A DNA stretch of 64,000 nt from Linyphia triangularis (GCA_963978545.1 OZ021727.1:90902447-90966446), one strand, 5' to 3'; positions 39,241 through 50,681 are shown, counted from the stretch's first letter. The notes: a model not told the origin generated them from the letters alone. A program made the numbers and translations.

Positions 39241-39742
39241 GCCCCCCTGGGGTCCGGCCCCTCCATAGAAGCCCATGTTAAATTCAATGACTTTGGAGGC
39301 ATCTCATTTAATAACCGATTCTTCAATCATTATGAAACTTTCACAGAATAATATTTGGATACTTTTAAAACAAGCCAAACTATTTATTGAGAGTACGAAT
39401 CAATTAATGTACCGAGTTTGAAAGAATAATTTTGTAAATGTTGCATTCCATATTTTTTTAAGTACATGCAAACGTTATTTTTAATACACATATATTTTTT
39501 ATACACATATATATTTAAAACATATTTTTAATATAAAATATGTTGAAAAAATTGCTGAAATTATGAGCGGATAATTAAAAAAAAATAGTTTGCTATTTAT
39601 AATTTATTTGTTATTAAAGTACTTAAATATATTAGAGATATATATAAAAAATTTCAAGCAATTATATTAAGTAGATTTTAAGCTATGTGTCCCCAAACAT
39701 AAAAAAAACAAAAAAAAACAGCATTTTGAGAAATTTGGTTTT

Positions 39743-39773
<31 letters not shown>

Positions 39774-40518
39774 CGATATACATACGTACATTTTATTTAC
39801 TTTGAAAAATTATTAAAAATGCTTTGAAATGAGATATAATTGCAAATCAGGCCTCATGTTAAAGTGAACAATTCAAATTTTAATAAATAATAAAATAATA
39901 AAGAATAATAAAGTCAAAATCAACAATCTGAAGAATTTTCATATGTCGGACCCCCAATGAGTAATCTCCCCCACTTCCCTTCAACTGTCCGCTCTTCGTC
40001 ACAGTACACCGAACTCATGGATTCATTTCGTCTTGACAGCTAGAAATCACTGACTTCATTTCCCGCATGATCACTTTGTAATCTCTAAATTTCACAGATG
40101 ATTAGACTCCACGTTGGTTGTTCACAAATAGTCTCACCTTATTTATCAGTTTCCCTGATAGAAATCTCCTATTTTTTCATTTAAAACGTAAACCAGTGCC
40201 AGTTTTCCTGTAAGATGTTTTCCGTTTGATACTCTGACTTCTACTCTAATACACGTACCTTAATCTCTAATTTCAGAGATGACGTTTGACTCAATCATTA
40301 GTGTCACTGATTGCAACTATCGATTGCCGTGAAGTCTAAGTTTTCTGGGTTTTCTTTCATTCAAAGACGTAAATGCTGGTAACTTCCTAGAAAGCTTTTC
40401 CAGCTTGAAAATTGGACTGATCTCAGTGGTTGAGATTGATTGTACTGTAAAGATCTTCCTGCTCAATGCAGCACCATACACTTATGCTCATAACTCTTAC
40501 TTATGAACATAATCATTT
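39241..40518. other. Anonymous intronic sequence
   Basis: Contains an A run (39749-39773) and, at 39940-40420, a higher-GC stretch with an imperfect internal duplication (AATCTCTAAATTTCACAGAT at 40080 and AATCTCTAATTTCAGAGATG at 40261). No coding frame. Confidence 0.5.
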
Positions 40519-40909
40519 CTATTGTTACGAATCTCTGTATATTTGTAAATATTACGTAGTATTAATTATGTAAAAAGGGAAATTAATGTACATTTCGCAT
40601 AAGGCAATGCAAGAGTTGACTTGTCTTAGCTTTCCTGCAATGCGTCTCTTATTGCTTGAAAACGAGTTTTACATAAATAATACTGGAAAACGAGCTTTAC
40701 AAAGGGCAGACTATTTAACATTATGGTTAATGGCAATCTCGCCAAGTTGGCGACTAATTTTGGTCACCAAATTTGGCGAGAAATGGCCAAATGTCACCAA
40801 ACTTGGCCACATTTTCGGTACCCATGTACATGTATAGGTCTTTTCGACTACGATCTGGAAAATCCTCCAAATTTCTATCTCTAGAAGATTCACGAAGGAT
40901 TGACTGTCC

Positions 40910-40916
40910 TATATAA
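40910..40916 (+). promoter_or_regulatory. LTR TATA box
   Basis: TATATAA in CCTATATAAGGCC, about 240 bp before the AATAAA signal, in the place expected for the U3 promoter of the LTR. The corresponding block is present in the inverted copies (for example CTTATATAGGGGAGG at 20817-20831 and about 29724). Confidence 0.6.
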
Positions 40917-41150
40917 GGCCGGCCGTGAGTTGAGTTAGTTAGTAATTAAGTTAGTTATCTCTCAACGAGCATTCAAAGAGCTGTATTGCGAAAGTGAACT
41001 GTATTGCATTGTCTTTTGCGTCGAACTTAGAAGTTGTGTATCTAGTTTTTAACTGCTGTCTGAGATCCATTGTTGTGTAAAGAGCTGTATTGAATCTATT
41101 AGAACGGAAAGTTCTGAAGTTGTAAAAGAATCTGCGAAGAGTTACATCGG

Positions 41151-41156
41151 AATAAA
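41151..41156 (+). promoter_or_regulatory. LTR polyadenylation signal
   Basis: AATAAA about 57 bp before the LTR end; conserved in the other copies (for example GGAATAAATTCC near 25097). As it lies in sense orientation in intron 2, it could in principle cause premature polyadenylation of the host transcript. Confidence 0.55.
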
Positions 41157-41213
41157 TTTCTTCAAGCTTTGATCTGCTTTGGCTTCAAGTCTTTCGAACC
41201 CATCCACGCAACA

Positions 41214-41944
41214 ATATATATGCATAATTATTGCCAATGCAGCATGACACCGCATACTCATATTTAAAATTCACATTCATAATGGAGCAATTATTTGTTG
41301 TACTCGCGGAATATTTTCGTTTCTTTTTTTCTACTTGTAAATACGGTAGAGTTGCATAACTGATTAATCTACAAGTTAGGTAGTGGGTTGTAATAGTACT
41401 TGAGGAAAAAGTTATATAGGAATATAATTATTTTATCTAGGTAAAATATACATTTGTATCCAATGAAGCAAGAGACACGTTAGTGTTCCTTGTCAATAAC
41501 ATAATTTTTGTAAAATAATATCAGTAACAAAATTAATTAAATTTCCAATCCTTTTCTTACTCCATAATAAAGTGAAATTTCATGTATCCATCGAGCAGAA
41601 AAGGAATTCGTGGATGAAGATTACAACCATACCAAGTCCACCTTTTATCGTCTAAATAGTGTCTACTAATATACATTGGCTCAAACAATTGAGAATACAC
41701 CTTACTTATACTTGATGGACCCAACTTCCAATAAAAAATAACACATTACCAAGAAGTGCAAACACGTTTTTAATTTTACACATAACAAATTGTTTAATTT
41801 AAAGTAAAAATAAAGACCAAACAACAAAAACTTCTATTAGAAATAAACATATGCATATTTTTATCTTAAGAAATTGAGGGATACATCAATGAAATTTTTG
41901 TAATATCTCACACGTGAAGAAAGTATAAATATTTAGGAACCGTC
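41214..41944. other. Anonymous intronic sequence
   Basis: AT-rich. Nothing recognised. Confidence 0.5.
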
Positions 41945-42290
41945 CTTTGACATTTATAATCTCATCTGACCGTCATGGTACCGATTTGATCAACTTTTTA
42001 ATGGTATCTGAAGATATTTTACCCCATTATTCTTGTAACACTTATTTTAAATGGGCTTTGTTTCTAATTTTATGCTTTTGGACCACTGTTTCGCGTGTGG
42101 CCCATAGATTTTCTGTGATACGGATATCGGAGGTCTGTGGTAGTGTGTGTAACTGCTTTTTACAATGAAAAATACTCCACATTTTGATGTTGCATGCCTT
42201 GTATTTGGGGTCGTTGTGGTGCTGGAATATGAAATTTCTATCTAAAAACAAATTCTTAGCACTTTCATTTAGATTGTTGTGAAATATATC
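41945..42290 (-). pseudogene. Tc1-like transposase remnant, second family
   Basis: The minus-strand frame reads IFHNNLNESAKNLFLDRN, FIFQHHNDPKYKACNIKMW, LPQTSDIRITENLWATRETV, then, past stop codons, LIKSVP. It matches the Tc1 block containing the second catalytic Asp (usually QxDNDPKHTA; here the Asp is His) and the third acidic residue (usually NPIENLW; here ITENLW with Glu kept). In-frame stops and the lost catalytic residue make it dead. Its 5' part ends where foldback copy B begins. It is not close to the 17908 remnant. Confidence 0.88.
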
Positions 42291-42304
42291 TTAGTAAACC
42301 ATAA

Positions 42305-42586
42305 TAGACTGAGAGGAGACTGCAATTTTTGGGCCCCATCGAACATCATTCTGATTTTTTTATAGAAATTAGAGAAAAGTGAGCAGATTACAAATCCACT
42401 GGTCTGCCGTGGCAAAAATGGACGAAACTGGTCAAAAATCGACTTTTAATAAGTTGAACTAAATTCAATTGCCAAATGCGCCATAACTTGAGAAATAATG
42501 AGCATTTTTTTTATTTGGTAACCCTCACTCTTTAATTTTCAATTAAGAAGGTTGCAGACGATTCAGATATCTGGCGACGAAAAGGT
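42305..42586 (+). mobile_element. Foldback element copy B, left half only
   Basis: Matches the left arm of 47418-48082 (AGACTGAGAGGAGACTGCAA, GGCAAAAATGGACGAAACTG, TTTAATTTTCAATTAAGAAG) and stops at GGCGACGAAAAGG, near the element's centre. The inverted right arm is missing. Confidence 0.8.
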
Positions 42587-42844
42587 TAAAATTAATAATA
42601 TGCAAGATTACATTAAAATAGCAAAAAATTGAAAATATTTAGGGGTAAATAAACATATTTTTCATAAGTGTATTCTCAATTTTTTTTAATACAATTTGTC
42701 TAATAAAGTTTTAAAGCTGTATGTCTAATATGATTTTTAATAAATTATTAAATTTTTTGTGTATATACGAAGTAAAATGAAAATAGTTTAATGTCTCTGC
42801 AAAAAGTGTTGCTATAATTACATATTTTGCGCATTATTCACCAT

Positions 42845-43050
42845 ACAAAGTGCTAATGTGCTACAAAAACGAAGTGTATTTTTAATTGTTTTAGCCACTG
42901 TTTTTGCGCATAATTTTCGACAAGTAGATTTTTCAGGGAAAGTGCTTACAAAGTGCTAATGTGCTCAAAAAACGAAGTGTATTCTTAATTGTTTTAGCCA
43001 CTGTTTTTGCGCATAATTTTCGACAAGTTCATTTTTCAGGGAAAGTGATT
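42845..43050. repeat. 103-bp tandem duplication
   Basis: Two copies, starting ACAAAGTGCTAATGTGCT at 42845 and 42948, nearly identical through GCGCATAATTTTCGACAAGT and TTTTTCAGGGAAAGTG. Confidence 0.85.
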
Positions 43051-43729
43051 TTCTGACGCAAGAAAAAATTTACAACTAACTTCGCTTATTGGGCAAGTTA
43101 TAACAGTTATAAGAGCATATTGTAACACAGGTAAAAAATTAGAAAACTTTAGAAGCAATTGTTTAATTTACTTAGGTTGGACAGTTTTAATCGTTTAATA
43201 TCCTTATCTACATCGAATCATCAGAATCCCAATTCTGACACACACATTTGATTCAGTCTGAAAGCAGACTCCACGAGCCCATCTTTCACAATTGTTGCAC
43301 TTAATCCACTTTTCAATTGGTTTGTTCTTTGATAAAATGTCGCATTATACGATACACATTACATCCAAATCAGACTCACTGTGTTGTTGATGTTTATTTT
43401 TATTCTTTCTTTTGTCGTTCTAGCTGTGTCATTTTACAAGTAGACCTAAAAATTTTTGATGCAACTGATTCCAACTTTTTCATCCATTTTGAAAACGCAA
43501 TTTCACGATTTTTGTAACCCTACTTTCTTGTAACGCGAAGCATTCTATATTTGTAAACAGTCTTTTAAAATGGCATACTTTTTGGGTGATGAATTGTAGT
43601 AATTTATATTCAATTTAAAATGTTCTGAAGAATCAAAGTATCATTTTAAAACTCTATGAGCGTCCAAGGAATGGGCGAAATTGTACTGCTGTTTTCTTTG
43701 CAATAAATTTAAATTATATTTCTAATTCA
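43051..43729. other. Anonymous intronic sequence
   Basis: No coding or repeat recognised. Confidence 0.5.
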
Positions 43730-43789
43730 GATATATATATATATATATATATATATATCTGATTATAATAATTATATCTGATTATAATA

Positions 43790-43876
43790 AAATAAAATTT
43801 AAAATAAAATATTTCTTAAATTTTTTTTTAGGATTTTAGTCTAATACCTATTTAAAACAAAATAAATAAAAAAATA

Positions 43877-43930
<54 letters not shown>

Positions 43931-44020
43931 TATTTTTTTATTTATTTTGTTTTAAATAGGTATTAGACTAAAATCCTAAAAAAAAATTTAAGAAATATTT
44001 TATTTTAAATTTTATTTTTA
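43790..44020. repeat. Large AT-rich palindrome with (TA)n centre
   Basis: The left arm (43790-43880: AAATTTAAAATAAAATATTT ... TTTTAGTCTAATACCTATTT) is repeated as its reverse complement on the right (43923-44020), around about 45 bp of TA dinucleotides. The arms of about 90 bp are almost identical. A separate (TA)n run flanked by CAGA/TCTG lies at 43728-43761. Could extrude a cruciform; it may be a MITE, but no second copy is seen. Confidence 0.88.
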
Positions 44021-44228
44021 AGTTTAAAAATGTCGTGTTTGACCCTCAGAGGGTTAGTTCGTTAAAAAACAATGAAGTTCTAAATTTTAAGCTGCGTTCA
44101 ATATTCAATCTTTATCGTTTTGTTTACTTATTCAACATTACATGAAATCTGAAAATATATATTCTGGCACCATCGGGTGACTATTAATAGCAAAATGTTT
44201 TTTTTTTTTTTTTTCAATTAAATCTAAC

Positions 44229-44405
<177 letters not shown>

Positions 44406-44500
44406 TCTGATAGAACTACAATGTGGTCATCGGTCTATTTGTATTTTAAGCCTACAAAAAACGAAATCACTAACACATGCATATTTACAATTACACTATA

Positions 44501-44737
44501 CTAAACTTCAACTTAACTAGACATCACTTAGACGGTAGATCGTCACAGTGCTCATAGGTATTTAATCCATTTTGGCGGAGTGAAGACATAATTCTGGCCA
44601 AACCTTATAGCCTTTTGTTCTAAACAGGGTTGTGATTTGGCGAACATTATGCTTTCACACCGCCAAAATGGATTAAATACCTATGAGCACTGTGACGATC
44701 TACCGTCTAAGTGATGTCTAGTTAAGTTGAAGTTTAG
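44501..44737. mobile_element. MITE-C copy 2, near-perfect hairpin
   Basis: 237 bp. The first and last 80 bases or so are essentially exact inverted repeats (CTAAACTTCAACTTAACTAG ... CTAGTTAAGTTGAAGTTTAG), including GTGCTCATAGGTATTTAATC. Better preserved than copy 1 (10799), so probably younger. It ends 30 bp before exon C, leaving only a T run and AATTATAG between. Confidence 0.92.
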
Positions 44738-44767
44738 TTTAGTAATATTTTTTTTTTCCAATTATAG

Positions 44768-45005
44768 TGTCGTACGCCCGTGAGATCTTCCAAGTGTCCG
44801 TCAATCCAACGGAAGATTCCCAGCGTCTCGGGATGAATGGAGACCTACAACTGGCCATTTTCAGCCACGGTGTAGGACTGGCTAAGCCAGGAATGGCTTC
44901 CTGTTTCGTGGTGTGGCCTGTAGCCTACATCAGGCAGTATCTGCACGAATCCACTGGGTCTACTGGTAGGACCAAAACAACCATAGTGTCACTCGAAGTT
45001 GGAAG
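44768..45005 (+). CDS. Dok-like docking protein, exon C (PTB domain, first part)
   Basis: 238 nt, enters phase 1, leaves phase 2; acceptor TTCCAATTATAG, donor GGAAG|GTACTT. It reads SYAREIFQVSVNPTEDSQRL, then NGDLQLAIFSHGVGLA and CFVVWPVAYIRQY, and ends with LEVG. The order V-x-V-x-x-T-E...L-x-G...L-x-L-x...W-P...Y-I-R-x-Y is the IRS-type PTB fold found in Dok, IRS and FRS2 proteins, which binds NPxY-type phosphotyrosine in receptors and partners. The domain continues in exon D. Confidence 0.9.
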
Positions 45006-45084
45006 GTACTTCTTTTGGATCTTTATAATAGTTCATAGGTTTTGCGTTAATAAATACGTTGTGCTTTTCGATTTCTGAACTGAA

Positions 45085-45200
45085 TTGCCCTCCGGACGGC
45101 TGTGTGGTTATTGTTCTGGTCTTGCATGGTAAAGGTGCTTGGTTCTTATCCTGGGGTTAGGCATGAATGTTTGTTGTGGTTTGGAATACCCGCTAGGGGA
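45085..45200 (+). mobile_element. Possible tRNA-derived SINE fragment
   Basis: Plus-strand segment with an A-box-like GGCTGTGTGGTTATTG and, 35 bases on, a degenerate B box GGTTCTTATCC. GC-richer than the surrounding intron. Only a tentative match; no tail or target duplication seen. Confidence 0.4.
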
Positions 45201-46163
45201 GACCCGTTAGCAAAACCCTAAAATTTCTATTAATGAATTTAGTAGCACCTAATTTTTTGTATGAATATAACATCTATTTTTAAACAATTATTGACACAAT
45301 TTTTTGCTTTTAAATTAAATATTTTTTAGTACTTTTGTTTTTTAGTGCTTTTTGGACCAAATATACGCCATTTTAAAAAGGCTACTCCTCTCCTTCAATT
45401 TTTAATATTTTTTTTTTTTAATTTCAAAACTAATTAATTATATCAAAGTATAATTTAAAGATGTAGGGATAGATTTTTTTTTTTTAATTAGTTTGACAGA
45501 GGATTTTAAACAGAGGTTTTGTGTTTTTCACAGGAAATTTTTAAATTTTTATAAAAAAAATTAAATTTTTTTAATTTTTAAAAACAATTTAATACATTTA
45601 ACTAATGCCAAAAAAATGGAGTCTCACGGCCGAAAGTTAATCTCGGGATTGGTAAATCTGAAACAAAAAAACAACAATGGAATCTTCAAAAGAAAGGTTC
45701 CTTACATGAAAATTTACCACAAATTGCCAAAAATAGAAAAAAAATAAAAAAATAAAGGTGAATGTTTGAAAAAATGGTTGAAAAAACATCCCTATTTTTC
45801 ATTATTCTTTGCTAAAAAAAATTATAATTATTTTGTTTAGGCAAAATGTGGTAAATTGGCATACAAAACATCTCAACGAACAAAACAAGATAAAAATCAT
45901 TGAAATCGGTATAGTAGTTTCAGAGAATAAGTGTCCGCCATTTGACAAAAAGTAGTTTCGAGAAAACCGCGCTTAAAGTTTTACTCGCTATTTTTTTTTT
46001 TCAAATAGTTTTTAAAAAATCGAGTTTTTTCACTTTCAATTTCTTAATCTGCTATCCCTGGACCGTAAAACCCTGAAAAGAATTGAGAAAACAATAAAAA
46101 AAAAACCAATTTTTAAAATTTTTAAGGTGGTCAAGTACCTTAATAGTCAATTTTCACCAACAG
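45201..46163. other. Intron 3 remainder
   Basis: AT-rich intron with many homopolymer runs. Ends in TTTTCACCAACAG, the acceptor of exon D. Confidence 0.6.
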
Positions 46164-46360
46164 GCGTTCTGCGACGGGCGAAGGTGTGTTCCAGTTCCGC
46201 ACTCAGAAGGGCAACGAAATCATCCGGGAGTTGAAAGGGATCATTGAGTTGTGGTCAGCGAGGAAGGCCGTCCTATCCATCCAACAGTCGTCTGCGAAAC
46301 ACGATCTCTTCAGGACTTCTCCAGCCAAAAACTCACATCGCAGATCATGGAACTTCACAG
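46164..46360 (+). CDS. Dok-like docking protein, exon D (PTB domain, second part)
   Basis: 197 nt, enters phase 2, leaves phase 1; acceptor CACCAACAG, donor CACAG|GTAAGA. Across the junction the protein reads LEVGRRSATGEGVFQFRTQK, then GNEIIRELKGIIELWSARKA. The twin Arg of GRR, the SGxGxFxFxT-like strand and the GNxI start of the C-terminal helix are the most diagnostic PTB(IRS) positions; the Arg residues contact phosphotyrosine in known structures. After the helix (about residue 35) comes Ser/basic linker sequence (KHDLFRTSPAKNSHRRSW). Confidence 0.92.
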
Positions 46361-47417
46361 GTAAGAAATGTGACTAAATATTATGTCCGGAATTTTATTC
46401 AGGTGATTGATGACATTAAGGGGGTTCGGTACCGAAAATAAAAAAAAAAACTTTATTTATGTACATTTTTATGACAAAAATTTATTTTATGTATGAGATA
46501 CTATTTATATATCTTTGAAAAAATGTTTTTTTTTAAATATTGTTTTAGTTATTTAAAAAAAATTTAAAAACTAAGAAAAATCTATAATAATTGATGTTTG
46601 CGTATTTTGATATAAGTCAAGAAAAAATAATTTTTTTTTTCAAAGTGAAAGCTTTCCGTAATATATAATTATATAAAGAAAATTTTGTCTTCACAGAGTT
46701 TTGATAGGTGAATTAAAAAAAAATTAAAAAAATTCCCAAAGTTAAAATATTGAAATTTTTGCTTTTTTTTATGTTATCTTTTACGCTAAATGTTATATTT
46801 TAAAACAGAATTACAAAAATAAAATTCTGGGAAGACAAAATATTTAAAACTATATAAATTAAATGCTCTAAAAATCTGAATAGCCAATTATTAATGGTTC
46901 TGGAGATATATCGATTGGAATATGCAACATCTGTAAAAAACACTACTGTTCGAAAAACGCACTTTAAGCAGACGCTTCAAGGTGTTACGCCCATTAGTGA
47001 TGTTTAAATCACAGGTAATTTTGTGGCGTTCTAATCACCGGAGGAATAAGATAAAAACATCATTCTCTTCAAGAATGTATGAACTATTTTTTTAAAATCA
47101 GAAAAAAAAATTTGGGATTTTTGAGGAAATTTGGGTACTCAACCCCCTTAAATAATAAAAAAAAATAATAATTGGCGTAGTGTCGATGTGCAGTTGACCC
47201 GGCCTCAAGTCCAAGCCAATTACAAACCTTTGTTTTATTTTTATTTTTTTTATTTGAGTTTTGAAAAACTACATCAATACAACTGAACACCATCAGTACA
47301 CTTCTCTTTTAATACAAGCATGCGCATACCCACACAATGCCTTTCCCGCGATTGCCCAAACGTTTACTGAGGAGAGACACTGACCACAATTGTGACTAAT
47401 TAAAAAAATGCCCTTAT
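46361..47417. other. Intron 4, left part
   Basis: AT-rich. Nothing recognised. Confidence 0.55.
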
Positions 47418-48082
47418 GGATTGAGAGGCAACTGCAATTTTTGGACCTCATCGAACATCATTCTGAATTTATTATAGAAATTGGAGAAAAATGAGTAGAT
47501 TACGAATCCACTGATCTACCGGGGCAAAAATGGCCGAAACTGGTCAAAAGTCGACTTTTAATAAGCTGAACTAAATCCAAACGCCAAATTCGCCATAACT
47601 TGCCAAATAATTAGGATTTTTTTTTTTATTTGGTAACCCTCACTCTTTAATTTTCAATTAAGAAGCCTGCAGACGATTCGGATGTGTGGCTATGGCTTAC
47701 TTGCATCTTTCACAAATGAACCAAACTGGCAAAAAACATTACTTCACTAATGACGTAACTGATGTCGCCAATTTGGCTTACTTTTAAAAGATACAAGTTT
47801 TCCGAGCCAGATATCAGAAATCGTTTGCGCTTTTTCTCATTGAAAATCAAAATGCAGTGGGCTGCCATACGAAAAAGTTTGTTCTTTTTTGGCAAGTTAT
47901 GACATATTTGGCAATCGGATTTTAGTTCAACTCAATCCAAGTCGATTTTTGATCAGTTTCGGCCATTTTTGCCACGGCATACCAGTGGATTCGTAATCTA
48001 TTCACTTTTCTCCAATTTCTATAAAAAATTCAGAATGCTGTTCGATGGGGTCCAAAAATTGCAGTCGCTTCTCGGACTATTA
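47418..48082. mobile_element. Foldback element copy C (most complete)
   Basis: About 665-bp palindrome. Left arm: TTGAGAGGCAACTGCAATTT, CATCGAACATCATTCTGAAT, GGCAAAAATGGCCGAAACTG. Right arm inverse: CAGTTTCGGCCATTTTTGCC ... ATGCTGTTCGATGGGG ... GCAGTCGCTTCTCGG. The centre near 47735-47755 keeps one ACGT half-site (AATGACGTAACTGATG); the other has mutated. No coding. TSD not resolved. Confidence 0.88.
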
Positions 48083-48801
48083 GGTTTAAGGCCCAGGTTA
48101 AAAATTATACAATAGAAGATTCAAAAGTAAAAGGAATTTAAAAAAATTTCGTGTCACGGACATTTGAAATTGAAGGATACTATTTGAACATGAATGCTCA
48201 TTAAAATATCGAAATATTTTATAATGCAAAAAAAAAAACTATTATTTTTATCAACAGATGGCTCTGTAGGTATCTGTAAGCATATGTTACTAAGAAGAAT
48301 TTAGGGCTTCTAAGCATTAATATGTTGATCGTCATCGATTTATAATAAAATGAACTATATCCTAATTTATATTTTCTTGGCATTTTTCTGAAAATAACTT
48401 ACCCTGCTCCAAAATGTTCATCAATGAACTATTTTGTAGAATCCTGTCACTTTTGAATACCTTGTATGACGTTCCTTTCTAAAATGGCACCTGAAATCTT
48501 TTTTTATTACCTTCAACTTCACTTTAAGTGTTTCCAAATCTTTAATCAACTCCAATTCATGAAAATATATAAAAAAAAAAGTACCTTAATTGAAGGTGCA
48601 ATTCAAAAGAATCACGAGTAATCTCAACGCAAGTTTCATTAAAATTTTCATTTTTTTTCCTAGGATGTTCTTTTAAGAATTCACTCGTTCCAAACGTTTA
48701 CGGGAAGGTTTCAGAAAAAAGAAAGAAAGAAAAAACCTCCAATGAATGGTGCTTTATGATACATTTAAAAATATGCCGCCATTTTTATACATTCACTTTA
48801 G
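48083..48801. other. Intron 4, middle part
   Basis: AT-rich. Nothing recognised. Confidence 0.5.
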
Positions 48802-49676
48802 TTTCTAAATAGATTTTTTACAAAAGAGAAAACCTACATTACTGTAACGGTAATACTTAAATAAATCAATTTAAAAATTGGCACGATTTCAAAGTGCTTA
48901 TAAAAGTGTCATAATTAATATGACCAAACATTCTTAATGCTTCAACCTTTTCAAATATCTTGCATTGGCTGAAATAGTGAGGCAATAAATCTATTTCATA
49001 AGAGAGACTCTTCGCAAACACTCTTCATTTGTAACCCATCGCTCTATTTCTTCTGATTTAATGATTTCCCTTTATTTTCTAAATAGATTTTTTACAAAAG
49101 AGGAAACCTACATTACTGTAATGGTAATACTTAAATTATATATATAAAAAAAAAAAATTTTTAAAAAATCAATTTAAAAATTGATACGATTTCAAAGTGA
49201 TTATAAAAGTATCATAATTAATACTACCAAACAACCAACTTCTTCAACCTTTTCAAATATCTTGCATTGGCTGAAATAGTGAGGCAATAAATCTATTTCA
49301 TAAGAGATACTCTTCGTAAACACTCTTCATTTAAAACCCATCGCTCTATTTCTTCTGATTTAATGATTTCCCTTTATTTTCTAAATAGATTTTTTACAAA
49401 AGAGGAAACCTACATTACTGTAATGGTAATACTTAAATTATATATATAAAAAAAAATAAAAAAAATAAAAAATCAATTTAAAAATTGATGCGATTTCAAA
49501 GTGATTATAAAAGTATCATAATTAATACTACCAAACAACCAACTTCTTCAACCTTTTCAAATATTTTGCATTGGCTGAAATAGTGAGACAATAAATCTAG
49601 TTCTTAAGAGAGATTCTTCGTAAACACTCTTCATTTAAAACCCATCCCTCTATTTCTTCTGATTTAATGATTTGTT
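48802..49676. repeat. Three-copy tandem repeat, about 275-300 bp
   Basis: Copies start TTTCTAAATAGATTTTTTAC at 48802, 49076 and 49378 and share CATTGGCTGAAATAGTGAG and CTATTTCTTCTGATTTAATG. Copies 2 and 3 carry an extra (TA)/poly-A insertion and are closer to each other than to copy 1. No coding. Confidence 0.9.
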
Positions 49677-49732
49677 GTTTCAAAATGACAACACTGAAAA
49701 TTAAATTTTTACAAAATGTAAAATAGATCCCG

Positions 49733-49905
49733 ATATCCCGACGGCTAGAGTATCAAGCTCGAGATCAGAGAATTGTGAATTCGGTCTCCAACGGCTGCTA
49801 AAGACAGGCATGTATGGGAGCTTGAGCACATTAAATCTGCCTTGGTCTCAATATCCTCTCCTTAGTGTGGTGGGGTCGGAGAGAGGGTTTACACTAGAAG
49901 ATTTC
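49733..49905 (+). mobile_element. Possible tRNA-derived SINE
   Basis: A-box-like CGGCTAGAGTATC, an anticodon-arm-like AGCTCGAGATCAGAGA and a degenerate B box ATTCGGTCTCC, in tRNA spacing, followed by a GC-richer body. No tail or target duplication defined. Confidence 0.5.
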
Positions 49906-49959
49906 GTTCTCGTATTTTTCTAGATGCTCAAAATTACAAGACGTTAATGACTGTGTTAA

Positions 49960-50243
49960 CCCTTCGTTAGTCGCACAGTTGACAAACGTCCCCCACAAAC
50001 TCAAATTCTCAATAGATGGCAGCAATTGATCAAAACCTTCTTGGAGTTTTTTCGAGTTATTTAATAAATATTTTTTAATTTTTACTTTATTCTGTTCACT
50101 AATGTTGTGTTTTTAATTAAAATACCCACTTACTTTGATATTTGGTCACGAATTTAACGATATGCAGGAAAAATTGAATTCGGGGGACATTTGTCCCCCA
50201 CGCGACTAACCTCGAGACAAGAGGTCAAGCGCCTAATCAAGGG
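49960..50243. mobile_element. piggyBac-like MITE
   Basis: 284 bp bounded by TTAA on both sides (49956-49959, 50244-50247) with inverted ends CCCTTCGTTAGTCGC and its imperfect partner (GCGACTAACC ... CAAGGG). TTAA targets with ends starting CCC are the hallmark of piggyBac elements. The interior has a GGGGGACATTTGTCCCCC palindrome (50181-50198). No transposase. It ends 121 bp before exon E. Confidence 0.72.
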
Positions 50244-50364
50244 TTAAGAACTTTATAAGTGGCAGAAATAGACACTCGTAACTTCTTAACCAAGCAAAAT
50301 GTAATCTCATTGAATATAACTGTAATTCAATCGATTTAGTATAGCGTAATTTCCTTTCTTCCAG

Positions 50365-50654
50365 GGCGATCCGCTCCCTGTACTCCCAGCCTGGCTTTTC
50401 CCATCAGCTGGCACCAGCACAGGTCCAGCCCGGGTCCCAGCAAGAGATCGGCCATTTCTGACCACCAGTGCAAACAGTTCTGCAACTCGTCTGAAGTAGT
50501 GGGGCGGTCGCCTAAACGGGAACCTGCGGTGGCGCCCCAAGAAGGAGAAGATGAGCCCAAAATAAACTACATTGTCCCATGCTTCGAGGAATCGCCGCCC
50601 TCCGAAAAACTGCTCACGGCTGTCAAGAGCCCGATAGTCATTAACAAGAAAACG
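50365..50654 (+). CDS. Dok-like docking protein, exon E (Ser/Pro-rich tail with YxxP)
   Basis: 290 nt, enters phase 1, leaves phase 0; acceptor TTCTTCCAG, donor AAAACG|GTGAGT. Low-complexity tail: PCTPSLAFPISWHQHRSSPG, a basic segment (SKRSAISDHQ), VVGRSPKREPAVAPQEGEDE and then INYIVPCFEESPPSEK. The Tyr in NYIVP fits YxxP, the phosphotyrosine motif that in Dok proteins recruits SH2 domains of RasGAP, Nck or Crk. Minus-strand frames here are shadows. It has the right phase for both neighbours. Confidence 0.85.
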
Positions 50655-50681
50655 GTGAGTTTAGAAAAAGCAGTTTTGTTA

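Larger units (their letters stand above)
40523..41213 (+). mobile_element. Solo LTR copy 5
   Basis: 691 bp on the plus strand: TGTTACGAATCTCTG to CCATCCACGCAACA. Flanks are CTAT and ATAT, one mismatch from a 4-bp duplication. It shows the layout of the family clearly: a TTTGGCGA/TCGCCAA inverted-motif cluster (40738-40810), a TATA box, and a polyadenylation signal 60 bp before the end. It lies in intron 2 in the same orientation as the host gene. Confidence 0.87.

Noticed and set aside
47084..47293. Short minus-strand frames in intron 4
   Set aside because: Low-complexity, no domain, within an intron of a well-supported gene.
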